Shown here one piece after another: positions 13,485-21,517 of a DNA stretch of 21,613 nt. The DNA lies in NCBI GenBank assembly GCA_016201805.1, contig JACQCB010000084.1, forward strand, positions 1-21,613, in the 5' to 3' direction. The notes below the pieces were generated by a model that ran no database searches, was not told the origin of the DNA, and was given only the letters and a program-made list of their open reading frames with translations. The translations under genes and the position numbers were made by a program. The first letter of the stretch is position 1, and every line of letters starts with the position of its first letter. The stretch is from Nitrospirota bacterium (GTDB taxonomy: Bacteria; Nitrospirota; Nitrospiria; Nitrospirales; Nitrospiraceae).

Positions 13485-14422
13485 TCAAAGAAGTGGATGC
13501 ACGGACCAGGCTGGCCGGCGCCAACCAGATGGAACTGCTCCTGTTTCACGCGGGCACGAGCGAGGTGTTCGGAGTCAACGTTTTCAAGGTGCGGGAAGTA
13601 ATGAAGTTGCCCGCCTTGACACGGATGCCGGACTCCGATCCCCGCATCGAAGGGATGGTCAACATCCGGGGCGTCACGGTGCCGGTCATCGGGCTGAGGC
13701 AGACCCTGGGGCTTGGGGAGGCCGTGACGGCAGAGGCGGGGAGTCCCGATGCGGGCATCTTAATTATCACCGAGTACAACATGAGCTTGCAGGCGTTTCA
13801 CGTGGCGGCCGTGGACCGCATTATCCGCATCTCCTGGTCGGAGGTGAAACCTCCTCCCGCGTTGGTTCGGGATACGGCCAAGGGCGGCGTCACGGCGGTC
13901 ACCATGTTGGATGACGGCCGCATGGCGCTGATTTTAGATGTTGAAAAGATTCTGGCGGACATCTGTCCGCGGTCGGACGAGGAGGTCTATGCCCCGGTCG
14001 AAAAACAGACCCTGCTCACCGCGAAGCGGGTCCTCTTCGCCGACGATTCCCTCGTGGCCCGGACGCAGATTCGGAAAACGCTGGAACGGCTTGGCGTAAG
14101 CTATCTGCAGGCCACGACCGGGCGAGAGGCCTGGGATCAGTTGCGGGCCCTTGCCGACAAGGCCGAGGCCGAGCACAAGACCGTCCGGGAAGAGCTTCAA
14201 CTCATTCTCAGCGACATCGAAATGCCCGATATGGACGGCTTCACCCTCTCGAAGCAGATCAGCGGCGACCCGCGTTTTGCGGGCATCCCGATCCTGCTGC
14301 ATTCATCGTTGACCGGTGTCTGCAACGTCGAAAAGGGCAAGTCCGTGGGCGCGACCGACTATATCACCAAATTCGATCCGAAGATCCTGGCGGAGAAGAT
14401 CCTCCACTACGTCGGAAAGTAG
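13472..14422 (+). CDS. cheV: Chemotaxis coupling protein CheV (CheW domain plus receiver)
   Basis: CheV links receptors to CheA like CheW and is tuned by phosphorylation of its own receiver. Residues about 15-165 form the CheW-like domain (FGVNVFKVREVMKLPALTRM, then IEGMVNIRGVTVPVI); residues about 188-315 form the receiver with FADDSLVAR, the phosphoacceptor Asp in LILSDIEMPDMDG, Ser in the usual Thr/Ser position (LLHSSL) and Lys in YITKFDP. The length of 316 is typical. ATG 13472 follows GGAGAGGAG; the open frame extends seven codons further to a GTG inside the repeat, which I reject. The receiver contains a short charged insert (KAEAEHKTVREE) between its second helix and third strand. Confidence 0.94.
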   Translation: MSTLIKEVDARTRLAGANQMELLLFHAGTSEVFGVNVFKVREVMKLPALTRMPDSDPRIEGMVNIRGVTVPVIGLRQTLGLGEAVTAEAGSPDAGILIITEYNMSLQAFHVAAVDRIIRISWSEVKPPPALVRDTAKGGVTAVTMLDDGRMALILDVEKILADICPRSDEEVYAPVEKQTLLTAKRVLFADDSLVARTQIRKTLERLGVSYLQATTGREAWDQLRALADKAEAEHKTVREELQLILSDIEMPDMDGFTLSKQISGDPRFAGIPILLHSSLTGVCNVEKGKSVGATDYITKFDPKILAEKILHYVGK

Positions 14423-14446
14423 GTCCTGTACCGAGGCCATGAGGGG

Positions 14447-15547
14447 ATGTCGAAAGCCATGACGGCGCCGATCAAAGTTCTGGTGGTGGACGACTCGAGC
14501 TTCATGCGGAAAACCCTGTCCAGCATGTTGGGGGGCGATCCGCGTATGAGCGTGGTCGGAGTCGCCCGCAACGGCGAAGAGGCGCTGCAAAAGGTCGCCG
14601 AACTGCACCCCGACGTCGTCACGATGGATGTGGAAATGCCGGGCATGAACGGTCTCGAGGCCTTGAAGCGCATCATGGAGATGCGGCCGTTGCCCGTCAT
14701 CATGGTCAGCTCCTTGACGGAGGAAGGCGCCAGGGAAACGTTGACGGCCTTGGAATGGGGGGCGGTCGATTACATTCCCAAACAGTTGGAAGGGGTCGTA
14801 ACCAACGTTGTCGCCATCCAGGCCGAACTGATTGCCAAGGTTGTCGCGGCGGCCGGCGCCAAGTTGCGACATCCCTCCCCATTGACGCCCGGCACGCAGC
14901 CCGGCGCGATCAAGCAACCGACCGGCGGCGTGGGCAGGGGCAAGGGATTGACCTCGCAATCGATCAGCGCGACGCGCGGCAGCAAGCTCGTGGCCATCGG
15001 ATGCTCGACCGGGGGGCCGGCGGCGCTCCTGGAGGTGCTGCCGCTGTTGCCGGAGGATTTTCCAGCCGGCATCGTGATCGTCCAGCACATGCCGAAGTTT
15101 TTCACCAAACCGTTTGCCGAGCGGATGAACCAGCAGTGCCGGATCGAAGTGCGCGAAGCCCAGGAAGCCGACGTGATTCGGCCGGGGCTGGCGCTCATCG
15201 CGCCGGGTGGAGTCCACATGCGCCTGGTGCGGCGCCGGGCGATCGAGGTGGAAGTTGCGCTTGCGCCGAATACCGAGAACCGTCACTACGTGCCATCCGC
15301 CGACGTCCTCATGCTGTCGGTGGCGGAGGTGTATTCGTCGAGGGGGATCGGGGTCATCCTCACGGGCATGGGACAAGACGGCCTGGAGGGGATGCGCGCC
15401 ATCAAAGGCGCCAAGGGGCGCACCGTGGCCCAGGATGAAGCCAGTTGCGTGGTCTACGGGATGCCCAAAGCGGTGGTGGAGGAGGGCCTTGCGGATAAAG
15501 TCGCGCCCTTGTCCCACATCGCCGGGGAAATCATGAACATGATCTAA
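14447..15547 (+). CDS. cheB: Chemotaxis methylesterase/deamidase CheB
   Basis: CheB removes methyl groups from receptor glutamates and deamidates glutamines when phosphorylated by CheA. The receiver domain (about 8-128) has Asp15/Asp16, phosphoacceptor Asp61 in VVTMDVEMPGMNG and Lys112 (YIPKQ). After a linker (about 140-178), the esterase domain carries the catalytic triad Ser187 (GCSTGGPAA), His214 (IVQHMP) and Asp311 (GMGQDGLEGM). The 366 residues fit the family. ATG 14447 has AGGGG directly before it, too close to be ideal; the in-frame ATG 14459 would be better spaced from it. It lies 24 bases after cheV. The pairing with CheR at 8983 gives a complete adaptation system. Confidence 0.95.
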   Translation: MSKAMTAPIKVLVVDDSSFMRKTLSSMLGGDPRMSVVGVARNGEEALQKVAELHPDVVTMDVEMPGMNGLEALKRIMEMRPLPVIMVSSLTEEGARETLTALEWGAVDYIPKQLEGVVTNVVAIQAELIAKVVAAAGAKLRHPSPLTPGTQPGAIKQPTGGVGRGKGLTSQSISATRGSKLVAIGCSTGGPAALLEVLPLLPEDFPAGIVIVQHMPKFFTKPFAERMNQQCRIEVREAQEADVIRPGLALIAPGGVHMRLVRRRAIEVEVALAPNTENRHYVPSADVLMLSVAEVYSSRGIGVILTGMGQDGLEGMRAIKGAKGRTVAQDEASCVVYGMPKAVVEEGLADKVAPLSHIAGEIMNMI

Positions 15548-15555
15548 GCACTCAG

Positions 15556-15656
15556 AAACGATGAACGCGGAACGATGAACGATGAACGGCAGAGGGAATT
15601 GAATCATTGTCTCCTTGGATCAATGAACCAATCGGCAATGACTCAATCGTCAATTC
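15556..15656 (+). repeat. AACGATG tandem repeat followed by an inverted repeat, upstream of the MCP gene
   Basis: Bases 15556-15589 are runs of AACGATG-type words; 15557-15580 matches 20459-20482 at 23 of 24 positions. Next to it GAATTGAATCATTG (15596-15609) is inverted as CAATGACTCAATCGTCAATTC, split here as CAATGACTCAATCG and TCAATTC (15636-15656), with seven inserted bases. The rest of the 228-base gap to the MCP is purine-rich (GGGAGG-like) and shows no clear promoter. Confidence 0.7.
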
Positions 15657-15775
15657 TTCGCATGCAGCGTTAAGAAAGAGGCAGTACCCCGTTCCCTGGT
15701 CTGCAGGGAGGGATGGGAAGAGACAGGAAGGATCGGGGAGGATTGGGGAGGGGACTCGTAACCAGGGAGGATCGC

Positions 15776-17479
15776 ATGCTCAAGGGAATGAAAATAGGAC
15801 CCAAGTTCGGCTTGCTGGTCGCGGCCACCGCGGTGGTGGTGACCATGATCGGCCTGTTCTTTGCCTATCGCCAGGAACAGGACAAGGTATTGATGATGCT
15901 GGAGGGCCGAGGCAAAATCATCGAGGCCCAGACACAGGTCACCCGCGCCTACATCGCAAAGAACTACGTCTCCAAGATCAAGGATTCGAAGGCGGGGTCG
16001 CTCATCACCATTACGAAGGATCACGCCTCGGACCCCCACGGGATTCCGCTTCCGGCGACCGCCACGAGGGAAATCAGCGAGGAACTGTCCAAGACCGGTC
16101 TGTTCAATACACGACTGCTCAGCGCCGCCCCGCTGAACCCGGCCAACGGCAGTAAGGATGCCTTCGAGATGGAGGCGTTGAAGGCGATCATGGGCGGGGC
16201 CGAATCCTACAGCAAGATCGAGGACTCCGGCGGAGTCCTTACGTTCCGCCGCGCCAGCCCGGACAAGGCGACCACGACCGCTTGCATCGGCTGTCATGCG
16301 GGCAAGCAAATGGGGGATGTGTTGGGCGTACTGAGCGTCTCGATTCCGATGAATACCATCCAAGCGGCCTCCAACGCGTCCATGCGGATGAGCGGGGCCA
16401 CGATCGTCGCGGTGGTGTTGCTCACGATAGCCATGATGCAATTCTTGCTACAATGGATCGTGATCAAGCCGCTGGCCCACATGACGGTCATCGCCCATGA
16501 TATCGCGGAAGGCGAGGGGGATCTGACCAAGCGGGTGCCGGTGGACGGCCGGGACGAAATCGCCGAACTGGGCGGATGGTTCAATGTGTTCATCGAAAAA
16601 CTGCAAGCGATGATCGGGAAAGTCGCACACGTGACGGACAAGGTGGCCGCGGCCTCGGTGCAACTGTCGGCCACGGCCGAGGAGATGTCCAAGGGCGTCG
16701 GGGGGGTCACGTCCAGAGCGGCCCAGACGGCGACGGCCGTGGAGGAGATGAACGCCACGGTGGGCGAGGTGGCGCAAAACTCAGGCAAGGCCGCCACGAT
16801 GGCGCAGGACACCGTCCAGACCGCCCAGGGCGGGCGCGAGGTAGTGGGCGAGACCATTGCGGGGATGCAGCAGATCTCCGACGCGGTCACGCAGTCGGCC
16901 TCGATCATCGCCGCGCTCGGCAAATCGTCGGATCAGATCGGCGAGATCGTGCGCGTCATCGAGGACATCGCGGACCAGACCAATTTGCTGGCCTTGAACG
17001 CAGCGATCGAAGCGGCCAGGGCCGGCGAGCAGGGCCGTGGTTTTGCGGTCGTGGCCGACGAGGTGCGGAAGCTGGCCGAACGGACGACCAAGGCCACGAA
17101 GGAAATCGGGGACATGATCCGCCACATCCAGCAGGACACCAAGGGGGCGGTCTCTTCGATGGAGGACGGCACGCAGAAGGTGGTCGGAGGCGTGGCGCTG
17201 GTCAACAAGACCGGCGAGGCCTTGGCCACGATCGCGGAGATGGTGGGCAAGACCTCGGACATGATCCGGCAGATCGCGGTGGCTGCGGAGGAACAGTCCG
17301 TGGCGACGCAGCAAATTGCCGGCGATTTGGAAAACGTGGCCAAAGTATCCAAGGAAACGGCCAGCGGCGCGGACGAGTCGGCCAAGGCCAGCCACGATCT
17401 CAGCCTGCTGGCCACGGAACTGCAGGGCATCGTGGGCGGATTCAAAATCGCGTCAGGCGACAAACGGCGTGGAGCATAA
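15776..17479 (+). CDS. Methyl-accepting chemotaxis protein with a c-type heme motif in the sensor domain
   Basis: This 567-residue receptor spans the inner membrane. TM1 lies at about 13-32 and TM2 at about 208-230. Between them is an extracytoplasmic domain of the DUF3365 (Tll0287-like) kind with CIGCH at residues 170-174, the CxxCH signature for covalent heme attachment, preceded by TTA and followed by the typical GDVLGVLSVSIPM strand. A HAMP domain (about 228-280) and the coiled-coil signalling domain follow, with the conserved tip IADQTNLLALNAAIEAARAG and GRGFAVVADEVRKLAERT. The C-terminus (GDKRRGA) lacks a CheR/CheB tethering pentapeptide. ATG 15776 is five bases after GGGAGG; the frame is open upstream to 15713 but that part is not membrane-like. 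cheW follows after 4 bases. Confidence 0.93.
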   Translation: MLKGMKIGPKFGLLVAATAVVVTMIGLFFAYRQEQDKVLMMLEGRGKIIEAQTQVTRAYIAKNYVSKIKDSKAGSLITITKDHASDPHGIPLPATATREISEELSKTGLFNTRLLSAAPLNPANGSKDAFEMEALKAIMGGAESYSKIEDSGGVLTFRRASPDKATTTACIGCHAGKQMGDVLGVLSVSIPMNTIQAASNASMRMSGATIVAVVLLTIAMMQFLLQWIVIKPLAHMTVIAHDIAEGEGDLTKRVPVDGRDEIAELGGWFNVFIEKLQAMIGKVAHVTDKVAAASVQLSATAEEMSKGVGGVTSRAAQTATAVEEMNATVGEVAQNSGKAATMAQDTVQTAQGGREVVGETIAGMQQISDAVTQSASIIAALGKSSDQIGEIVRVIEDIADQTNLLALNAAIEAARAGEQGRGFAVVADEVRKLAERTTKATKEIGDMIRHIQQDTKGAVSSMEDGTQKVVGGVALVNKTGEALATIAEMVGKTSDMIRQIAVAAEEQSVATQQIAGDLENVAKVSKETASGADESAKASHDLSLLATELQGIVGGFKIASGDKRRGA

Positions 17480-17483
17480 GACC

Positions 17484-18026
17484 ATGGGCACAGGGGAGAT
17501 CGGACAGGGGGGCGTCGTGACCGACGCCCCCTCAGAGACCGCGGCACAGGGCTGGGGGAACGTCCATGGCGACGAATTTTGCCAGCTTGTCACCTGCGCC
17601 GTGGCTGGGGAAGAATTCGCGGTCGATATTCTGAGCGTCCAAGAGATCAACCGCATGGTGGAGGTCACCCGGGTGCCCAAAGCCCCGGCCTTCGTGGAAG
17701 GCGTCATCAACCTGCGGGGCCGCATCATACCGGTGCTCGACCTGAGGCGACGTTTCGGTATGACGGAGACGGAGCGAACCGTTCAGTCACGGATCGTGGT
17801 GGTGAACGTGGGCGGTCGTGTGGTCGGGCTGGTCGTGGATTCGGTGTCGGAGGTCATGCGGATTGAACGCAGGGCGATTGAGCCGCCGCCGTCCATGGGG
17901 AACAGGCCCGGGGCCGAGTTCGTACAAGGCATCGGGCGCCTCCATGACCGGCTCCTGATCGTCCTGGATCTCAATCGCCTCTTGACGCCGGCCGAGCAGG
18001 CGTCGCTGGACGGCGTTAAGCCCTAG
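17484..18026 (+). CDS. cheW: Chemotaxis coupling protein CheW
   Basis: CheW joins chemoreceptors to CheA in the signalling array. After a Gly-rich leader of about 30 residues, the CheW fold runs to the end: FCQLVTCAVAGEEFAVDILS, then VQEINRMVEVTRVPKAPAFV, EGVINLRGRIIPVLDLRRRF, and the closing GIGRLHDRLLIVLDLNRLL. All are family hallmarks. The start ATG 17484 is four bases after the MCP stop, with GGAG at 17471-17474, so the pair is probably translated together. The length of 180 residues is slightly long because of the leader. It is the last gene of the che cluster and its end overlaps the convergent gene at 18016 by 11 bases. Confidence 0.94.
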   Translation: MGTGEIGQGGVVTDAPSETAAQGWGNVHGDEFCQLVTCAVAGEEFAVDILSVQEINRMVEVTRVPKAPAFVEGVINLRGRIIPVLDLRRRFGMTETERTVQSRIVVVNVGGRVVGLVVDSVSEVMRIERRAIEPPPSMGNRPGAEFVQGIGRLHDRLLIVLDLNRLLTPAEQASLDGVKP

Positions 18027-18285
18027 GGGGCTCCGGCGGGAAGGCCTGGGGGGGCTCGGCCTGAGGAAGCTCGGATTGCTGCGCGGACTGTCTGCGGTCG
18101 GCGAGCAACCGCTCGAGCACGCTGAGGGAGTGGTTCAGGAGGCCGGATGCGCAGCCCAACGTCGTCTGGAATTGCTGCAAGGCTTCCTGCCAGCGGCCTT
18201 CTTCCTGAAGGACCTGGAAACGGCGGTGCTGTTCTTCCAGAATGGCTTGCTTGGCGTCGAGGATCAGACTTTCTGCCGGCGTCAT
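18016..18285 (-). CDS. Small coiled-coil protein of unknown function
   Basis: The reading frame begins 30 codons further out (18375), but the protein-like part starts at ATG 18285 (MTPAESLILDAKQAILEEQH), after a modest GGAA site, giving 89 residues. It is predicted helical with heptad-like Leu/Ala spacing through residue 65 (RWQEALQQFQTTLGCASGLL, then NHSLSVLERLLADRR), followed by a Gln/Pro/Glu-rich tail. It converges with cheW, overlapping by 11 bases, and diverges from motA. The size and helical make-up recall flagellar export chaperones, but I recognise no family and make no claim. Its existence is supported by codon use and helix pattern only. Confidence 0.5.
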   Translation of the reverse strand: MTPAESLILDAKQAILEEQHRRFQVLQEEGRWQEALQQFQTTLGCASGLLNHSLSVLERLLADRRQSAQQSELPQAEPPQAFPPEPPRA

Positions 18286-18466
18286 AATGTTTCCGTACTC
18301 ATGGACGTCAAGAGGAAACGGCCGCACCCTAACAGGGTTTTCGTCGAAGTGCAAGGGGGGGCGTCGAAAGGGCAAGAGGGATTTGGAGACGGAATGGATT
18401 GGGCGGAAGTCTTGTGTCGGTTATTGCCGGTTCGTCGTGATTCTCATCGGTTAGAGGTGTCGTCGC

Positions 18467-19237
18467 GTGGATCTTCTGACCATCATAGGGCTCGTGATGG
18501 CCTTCGGGGCGATCATCGGCGGCCAGGTCCTGGAGGGCGGCCACCTCGGATCCATCATGCAGTTGACCGCCTTCATCATCGTCATGGGCGGCACGTTCGG
18601 CGCCATCTTGATCCAGAGTCCGCTGCCGGTGTTTCTCAAAGGCCTGTCGTTGCTCTCCACGGCCATCCTCGAACCCAAGCAGGATTTGAAGGCGGATATC
18701 AAGCAGGTCATCGATCTGGCCAATCTCTCCCGGAAGCAGGGACTCCTGGCGCTGGAAGGCAAGCTCAAAGATGTGACCGACCAGTTTTTCCGCAAGGGCG
18801 TCCAGTTGATCGTGGACGGCACCGACGCCAAGCTGATCCACGGCATCCTGGAAGTGGAGATGGAACATCAGGAGGAGGAAGGGATCAATGCGGCCAAAAT
18901 CTGGGAGTCTGCCGGCGGCTATGCTCCCACCGTGGGGATTATCGGAGCGGTCTTGGGCCTGATCCACGTGATGGAAAACCTCTCCGATCCTTCCAAGTTG
19001 GGGAGCGGCATCGCGGTGGCGTTTGTGGCTACCGTCTACGGCGTCGGGTCGGCCAACCTCTTGTTCCTTCCACTGGCGAATAAGATCAAACTGAAGATTA
19101 AGCGGACCTCCGCCAGGCGGGCGATGATCATCTCCGGGTTGGTGGGATTGGCGCAGGGGGAAAACCCCCGTCTGCTCCAAGAGAAGCTGGAAGGGTATCT
19201 GTCGCAGGAGGCGCACCCGAAAGAAAAGAAGCCGTAG
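18467..19237 (+). CDS. motA: Flagellar motor stator protein MotA
   Basis: MotA and MotB form the ion channel and stator that turn the flagellar rotor. Residues 1-60 contain two membrane segments (LLTIIGLVMAFGAIIGGQVL and MQLTAFIIVMGGTFGAILI); the cytoplasmic loop contains SRKQGLLALE, the site of the charged residues that touch FliG; and the second pair of segments holds GGYAPTVGIIGAVLGLIHVM with the conserved Pro, and AVAFVATVYGVGSANLLFLP. At 256 residues it fits the family and is closer to the shorter PomA-like branch than to enteric MotA. The ion used cannot be decided by eye. The start is a GTG with AGAGG about ten bases before it. motB follows after 12 bases. Confidence 0.94.
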   Translation: MDLLTIIGLVMAFGAIIGGQVLEGGHLGSIMQLTAFIIVMGGTFGAILIQSPLPVFLKGLSLLSTAILEPKQDLKADIKQVIDLANLSRKQGLLALEGKLKDVTDQFFRKGVQLIVDGTDAKLIHGILEVEMEHQEEEGINAAKIWESAGGYAPTVGIIGAVLGLIHVMENLSDPSKLGSGIAVAFVATVYGVGSANLLFLPLANKIKLKIKRTSARRAMIISGLVGLAQGENPRLLQEKLEGYLSQEAHPKEKKP

Positions 19238-19249
19238 GCGGGGCATCGC

Positions 19250-19966
19250 ATGGCGAAGCACAAACACGAGGAACATGAGAACCATGAGCGGTGGCTGGTT
19301 TCCTATGCCGACTTTATTACCCTGCTGTTCGCCTTCTTCGTGGTCATGTACTCGGCGTCGGCGCTCAACGTGGGCAAGTTCAGAATCATTTCGGCCTCCA
19401 TCCAAGCGGCACTGAAACCGGTCGTTGGCGCAACGATTTCCACGCAACGCTTTGACATCGGAAGTTCGTCGAATCCTGCCGTCCCGGCCATCAGTCCTAA
19501 GATGATGTTTCTCAAGCGGGCTCAGTCGGCGATAAAGAAAATCGACCTTGGCCAGAATCAATCCAACCAGATAAGGATCATCGCGACCGACAAGGGCATC
19601 ATGGTCACCCTCTCCGATTCCATGTTATTCGAGAGCGGCCAGGCCGTGGTAAAGTCCGAGGCCCTGCCCGCGCTGCAGGCCCTGAGCGAAGTGCTGACGG
19701 ACACCGGCGAGATCATTCAAGAGATTCGGGTCGAAGGCCATACCGACAACGTCCCTCTGCGCACGCTCCAGTTTCCTTCCAACTGGGAACTGTCTTCCAC
19801 CCGCGCCGCTTCGGTGCTGCGCGTGCTCACCGAGCAGTACAATGTCCAGGCTGGCATGTTGTCGGTCGTCGGCTTCGGCTCCACCAAGCCCTTGGCCGAC
19901 AATCTCATGCCGGAGAGTCGGGCCAAAAACAGACGGGTCGAGATTAACGTCGTCCTGGCGGAATGA
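19250..19966 (+). CDS. motB: Flagellar motor stator protein MotB
   Basis: MotB pairs with MotA and anchors the stator to peptidoglycan. The N-terminus is His/Glu-rich (MAKHKHEEHENHERW), followed by the single membrane helix with the essential ion-binding Asp21 in SYADFITLLFAFFVVMYSAS. A linker of about 85 residues leads to the OmpA-like periplasmic domain: LFESGQAVVKSEALPALQAL, VEGHTDNVPL, NWELSSTRAASVLR, GFGSTKPLADN and AKNRRVEINV, which bind the cell wall. The length of 238 is usual for a MotA/MotB pair of this type. The gene is co-transcribed with motA. No terminator hairpin is visible after it; a run of eight T bases lies at 20007-20014. Confidence 0.95.
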   Translation: MAKHKHEEHENHERWLVSYADFITLLFAFFVVMYSASALNVGKFRIISASIQAALKPVVGATISTQRFDIGSSSNPAVPAISPKMMFLKRAQSAIKKIDLGQNQSNQIRIIATDKGIMVTLSDSMLFESGQAVVKSEALPALQALSEVLTDTGEIIQEIRVEGHTDNVPLRTLQFPSNWELSSTRAASVLRVLTEQYNVQAGMLSVVGFGSTKPLADNLMPESRAKNRRVEINVVLAE

Positions 19967-20094
19967 TCCGTTTCCCCCTTCCTGTCCAAGCCGTCCTCTC
20001 TCAACGTTTTTTTTCGCCGCCCAATCTGCTAGTCTCGGTCAATTTTTCTAGCGGGTCGGCGGCAATGCCACAGCCGAACGGGGAGGCCGAAACC

Positions 20095-20466
20095 ATGGCG
20101 AGAACCTGCGTGATGTTGGGGGCCGTGCTGGCGTTGCTCGGCGTCGCCGCCGGGGCGTTCGGAGCCCATAGGCTCAAGTCCGCGCTGTCACCGGACCTAC
20201 TGGCCGTCTATGACACGGCGGTCCGGTATCATCTGTACCATGCCCTTGCACTCTTGGTGCTTGGATGCCTCGGCGACCGGTACCGGCCCGATCACGTGCG
20301 TGCAGCCGGAGCGCTCTTTGTGCTCGGCATCCTGCTGTTTTCAGGAAGTCTCTATGCTCTGGCCTTGTCCGGGGTCCGCTGGCTCGGCGCCATTACGCCC
20401 CTGGGCGGTTTGGCTTTCCTTGGCGGGTGGGCGCTCCTGGCCTGGGCGGCCTACAAGGAACGATGA
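20095..20466 (+). CDS. DUF423 family small membrane protein (YgdD-like)
   Basis: The 123-residue protein has four predicted membrane helices and the DUF423 hallmarks: GVAAGAFGAHRLK near the N-terminus, TAVRYHLYHALALLVLG, and GSLYALALSG then ITPLGGLAFLGGWALLAWAA. The function of the family is unknown. ATG 20095 follows GGGGAGG with good spacing; the frame is open upstream to 19963 but that part is not membrane-like. It seems unrelated to motility and probably has its own promoter in the 128-base gap after motB. Its last codons (GAA CGA TGA) lie in an AACGATG repeat, so the repeat provides its stop codon. Confidence 0.88.
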   Translation: MARTCVMLGAVLALLGVAAGAFGAHRLKSALSPDLLAVYDTAVRYHLYHALALLVLGCLGDRYRPDHVRAAGALFVLGILLFSGSLYALALSGVRWLGAITPLGGLAFLGGWALLAWAAYKER

Positions 20467-21447
20467 ACGCAGAACGATGAACCTCTCCCGCAAAGAGCAG
20501 ACTGTCCTCCTGATAGCCTCCCTGAAACTCCCAACGCAGGTACAGGACATCCCCCCGGGCAACGATCTTGGCCGGCTGCGGACCTGGCTGGCCGGGAGAA
20601 GCGGCCGGGGACGGCGCATTGGCCGGAGGAAACGACATGACCGTTCGATGGTCCTGGTGGTTTTGATGGTTGTGGATGGTCCAATGCCAGGTCCCGCAGA
20701 GACGTGCCAGCCCGTTCTGTTCTTGGACCCTGTCGCGCCACGTCTGGACGAGCCGCCAGGCATCGCGTGCCTGCCGCTCCGCCTCGGCTTCTGCCCTGGC
20801 TGCAGAGGCGATCGCCTGTGCGGTGAGCATGGGATGAAGGCGGAGCGCCGCATAACGTTGCATCAGTGCGTCCCGGTCCGCCTCATGCCCGGCGCCACTT
20901 TTCCAAAACTCCATCAAGCGCCGACGGATACCCTCCGCTCCCTCCCGCTCCGCAACGGCAAGCCAGGACTCGGCGCCGCCGGTCAGTCTTGGGTACGTCT
21001 GGTTCAGATAGGCTTCGTATTCTGCGTAACCGGCCGGCGCGCCGGGTTGGACCGGTTGCGTCGAAGTCAGCGTCAAATCGAGCGCCATGAAATGGACGGC
21101 GCGACGGAGCGCCCGGCGCCCCTCCGCGTCGATGAGCCAGCTCCGCTGCGTTGACGCCTGCCCCAGCACACGTTGAACGGCGGTTGTCTCCTCCGACTCG
21201 ACTGCTTCCCGCAAGCTCGTGGCCAGGCGCCAGGCGGCTAATTCAGCGGTCAGCCTGATGGCTTGCTCCGTCAGTTCGGCCGCGTTTGTCCGGCCTTGCG
21301 ATGAGGAAGACGTCTTGCCGCCCGACAGCTTCTGCGACGAGGATTGTTTGCGGGGGGGGCTGAAAAGACCGGGGATGGGAGCAAGGCTGCCCCAACCAGG
21401 AGAGCGGAGTAGAAGCAAGCTGCCCAGGATGGTTTCATGCCGGTCAT
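20393..21447 (-). CDS. Exported protein of unknown function, with frameshift at a C8 tract and altered 3' end
   Basis: The main frame (20393 to about 21352) encodes a helical region rich in Ala, Glu and Arg (TEQAIRLTAELAAWRLATSL, later AQAIASAARAEAEAERQARD) and a C-terminal part with GTWHWTIHNHQNHQDHRTV, GDVLYLRWEFQGG and YQEDSLLF. I do not recognise the family. The frame continues to TTG 21418 without a plausible start. In another frame ATG 21447 or 21438 begins MKPSWAACFYSALLVGAALL, then PSPVFSA, a convincing signal peptide, ending at the C8 tract (21359-21352 on this strand). Adding one C, or losing two, joins the two. The last 25 residues are translated repeat and antisense of the DUF423 gene, so the natural C-terminus is probably lost. 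Confidence 0.6.
20459..20482 (+). repeat. AACGATG tandem repeat at the end of the DUF423 gene
   Basis: The 24 bases differ at one position from 15557-15580. The TGA stop of the DUF423 gene lies inside, and on the other strand the frame of the leftward gene reads through as VHRSAFIVP. Similar AACGATG words are, from memory, common in intergenic regions of several bacterial groups. Confidence 0.75.
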
Positions 21448-21497
21448 TGAGCCACGCCGAACAGAAGCGCCAATCAGAAGTTATTGACGGAAAATTA

Positions 21498-21503
21498 ATT
21501 ATA
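21498..21503 (-). promoter_or_regulatory. Possible -10 box for the leftward exported-protein gene
   Basis: A perfect TATAAT on the minus strand lies in an AT-rich island (21483-21520), about 50 bases before ATG 21447. No good -35 box is seen at the usual distance, so the call is weak. Confidence 0.25.
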
Positions 21504-21517
21504 AATAAAACAATGTA

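Noticed and set aside
20210..21154. A 314-residue plus-strand frame after the DUF423 gene
   Set aside because: It overlaps DUF423 in another frame and is antisense to the exported-protein gene; its translation is Arg/Pro-rich and domain-free.
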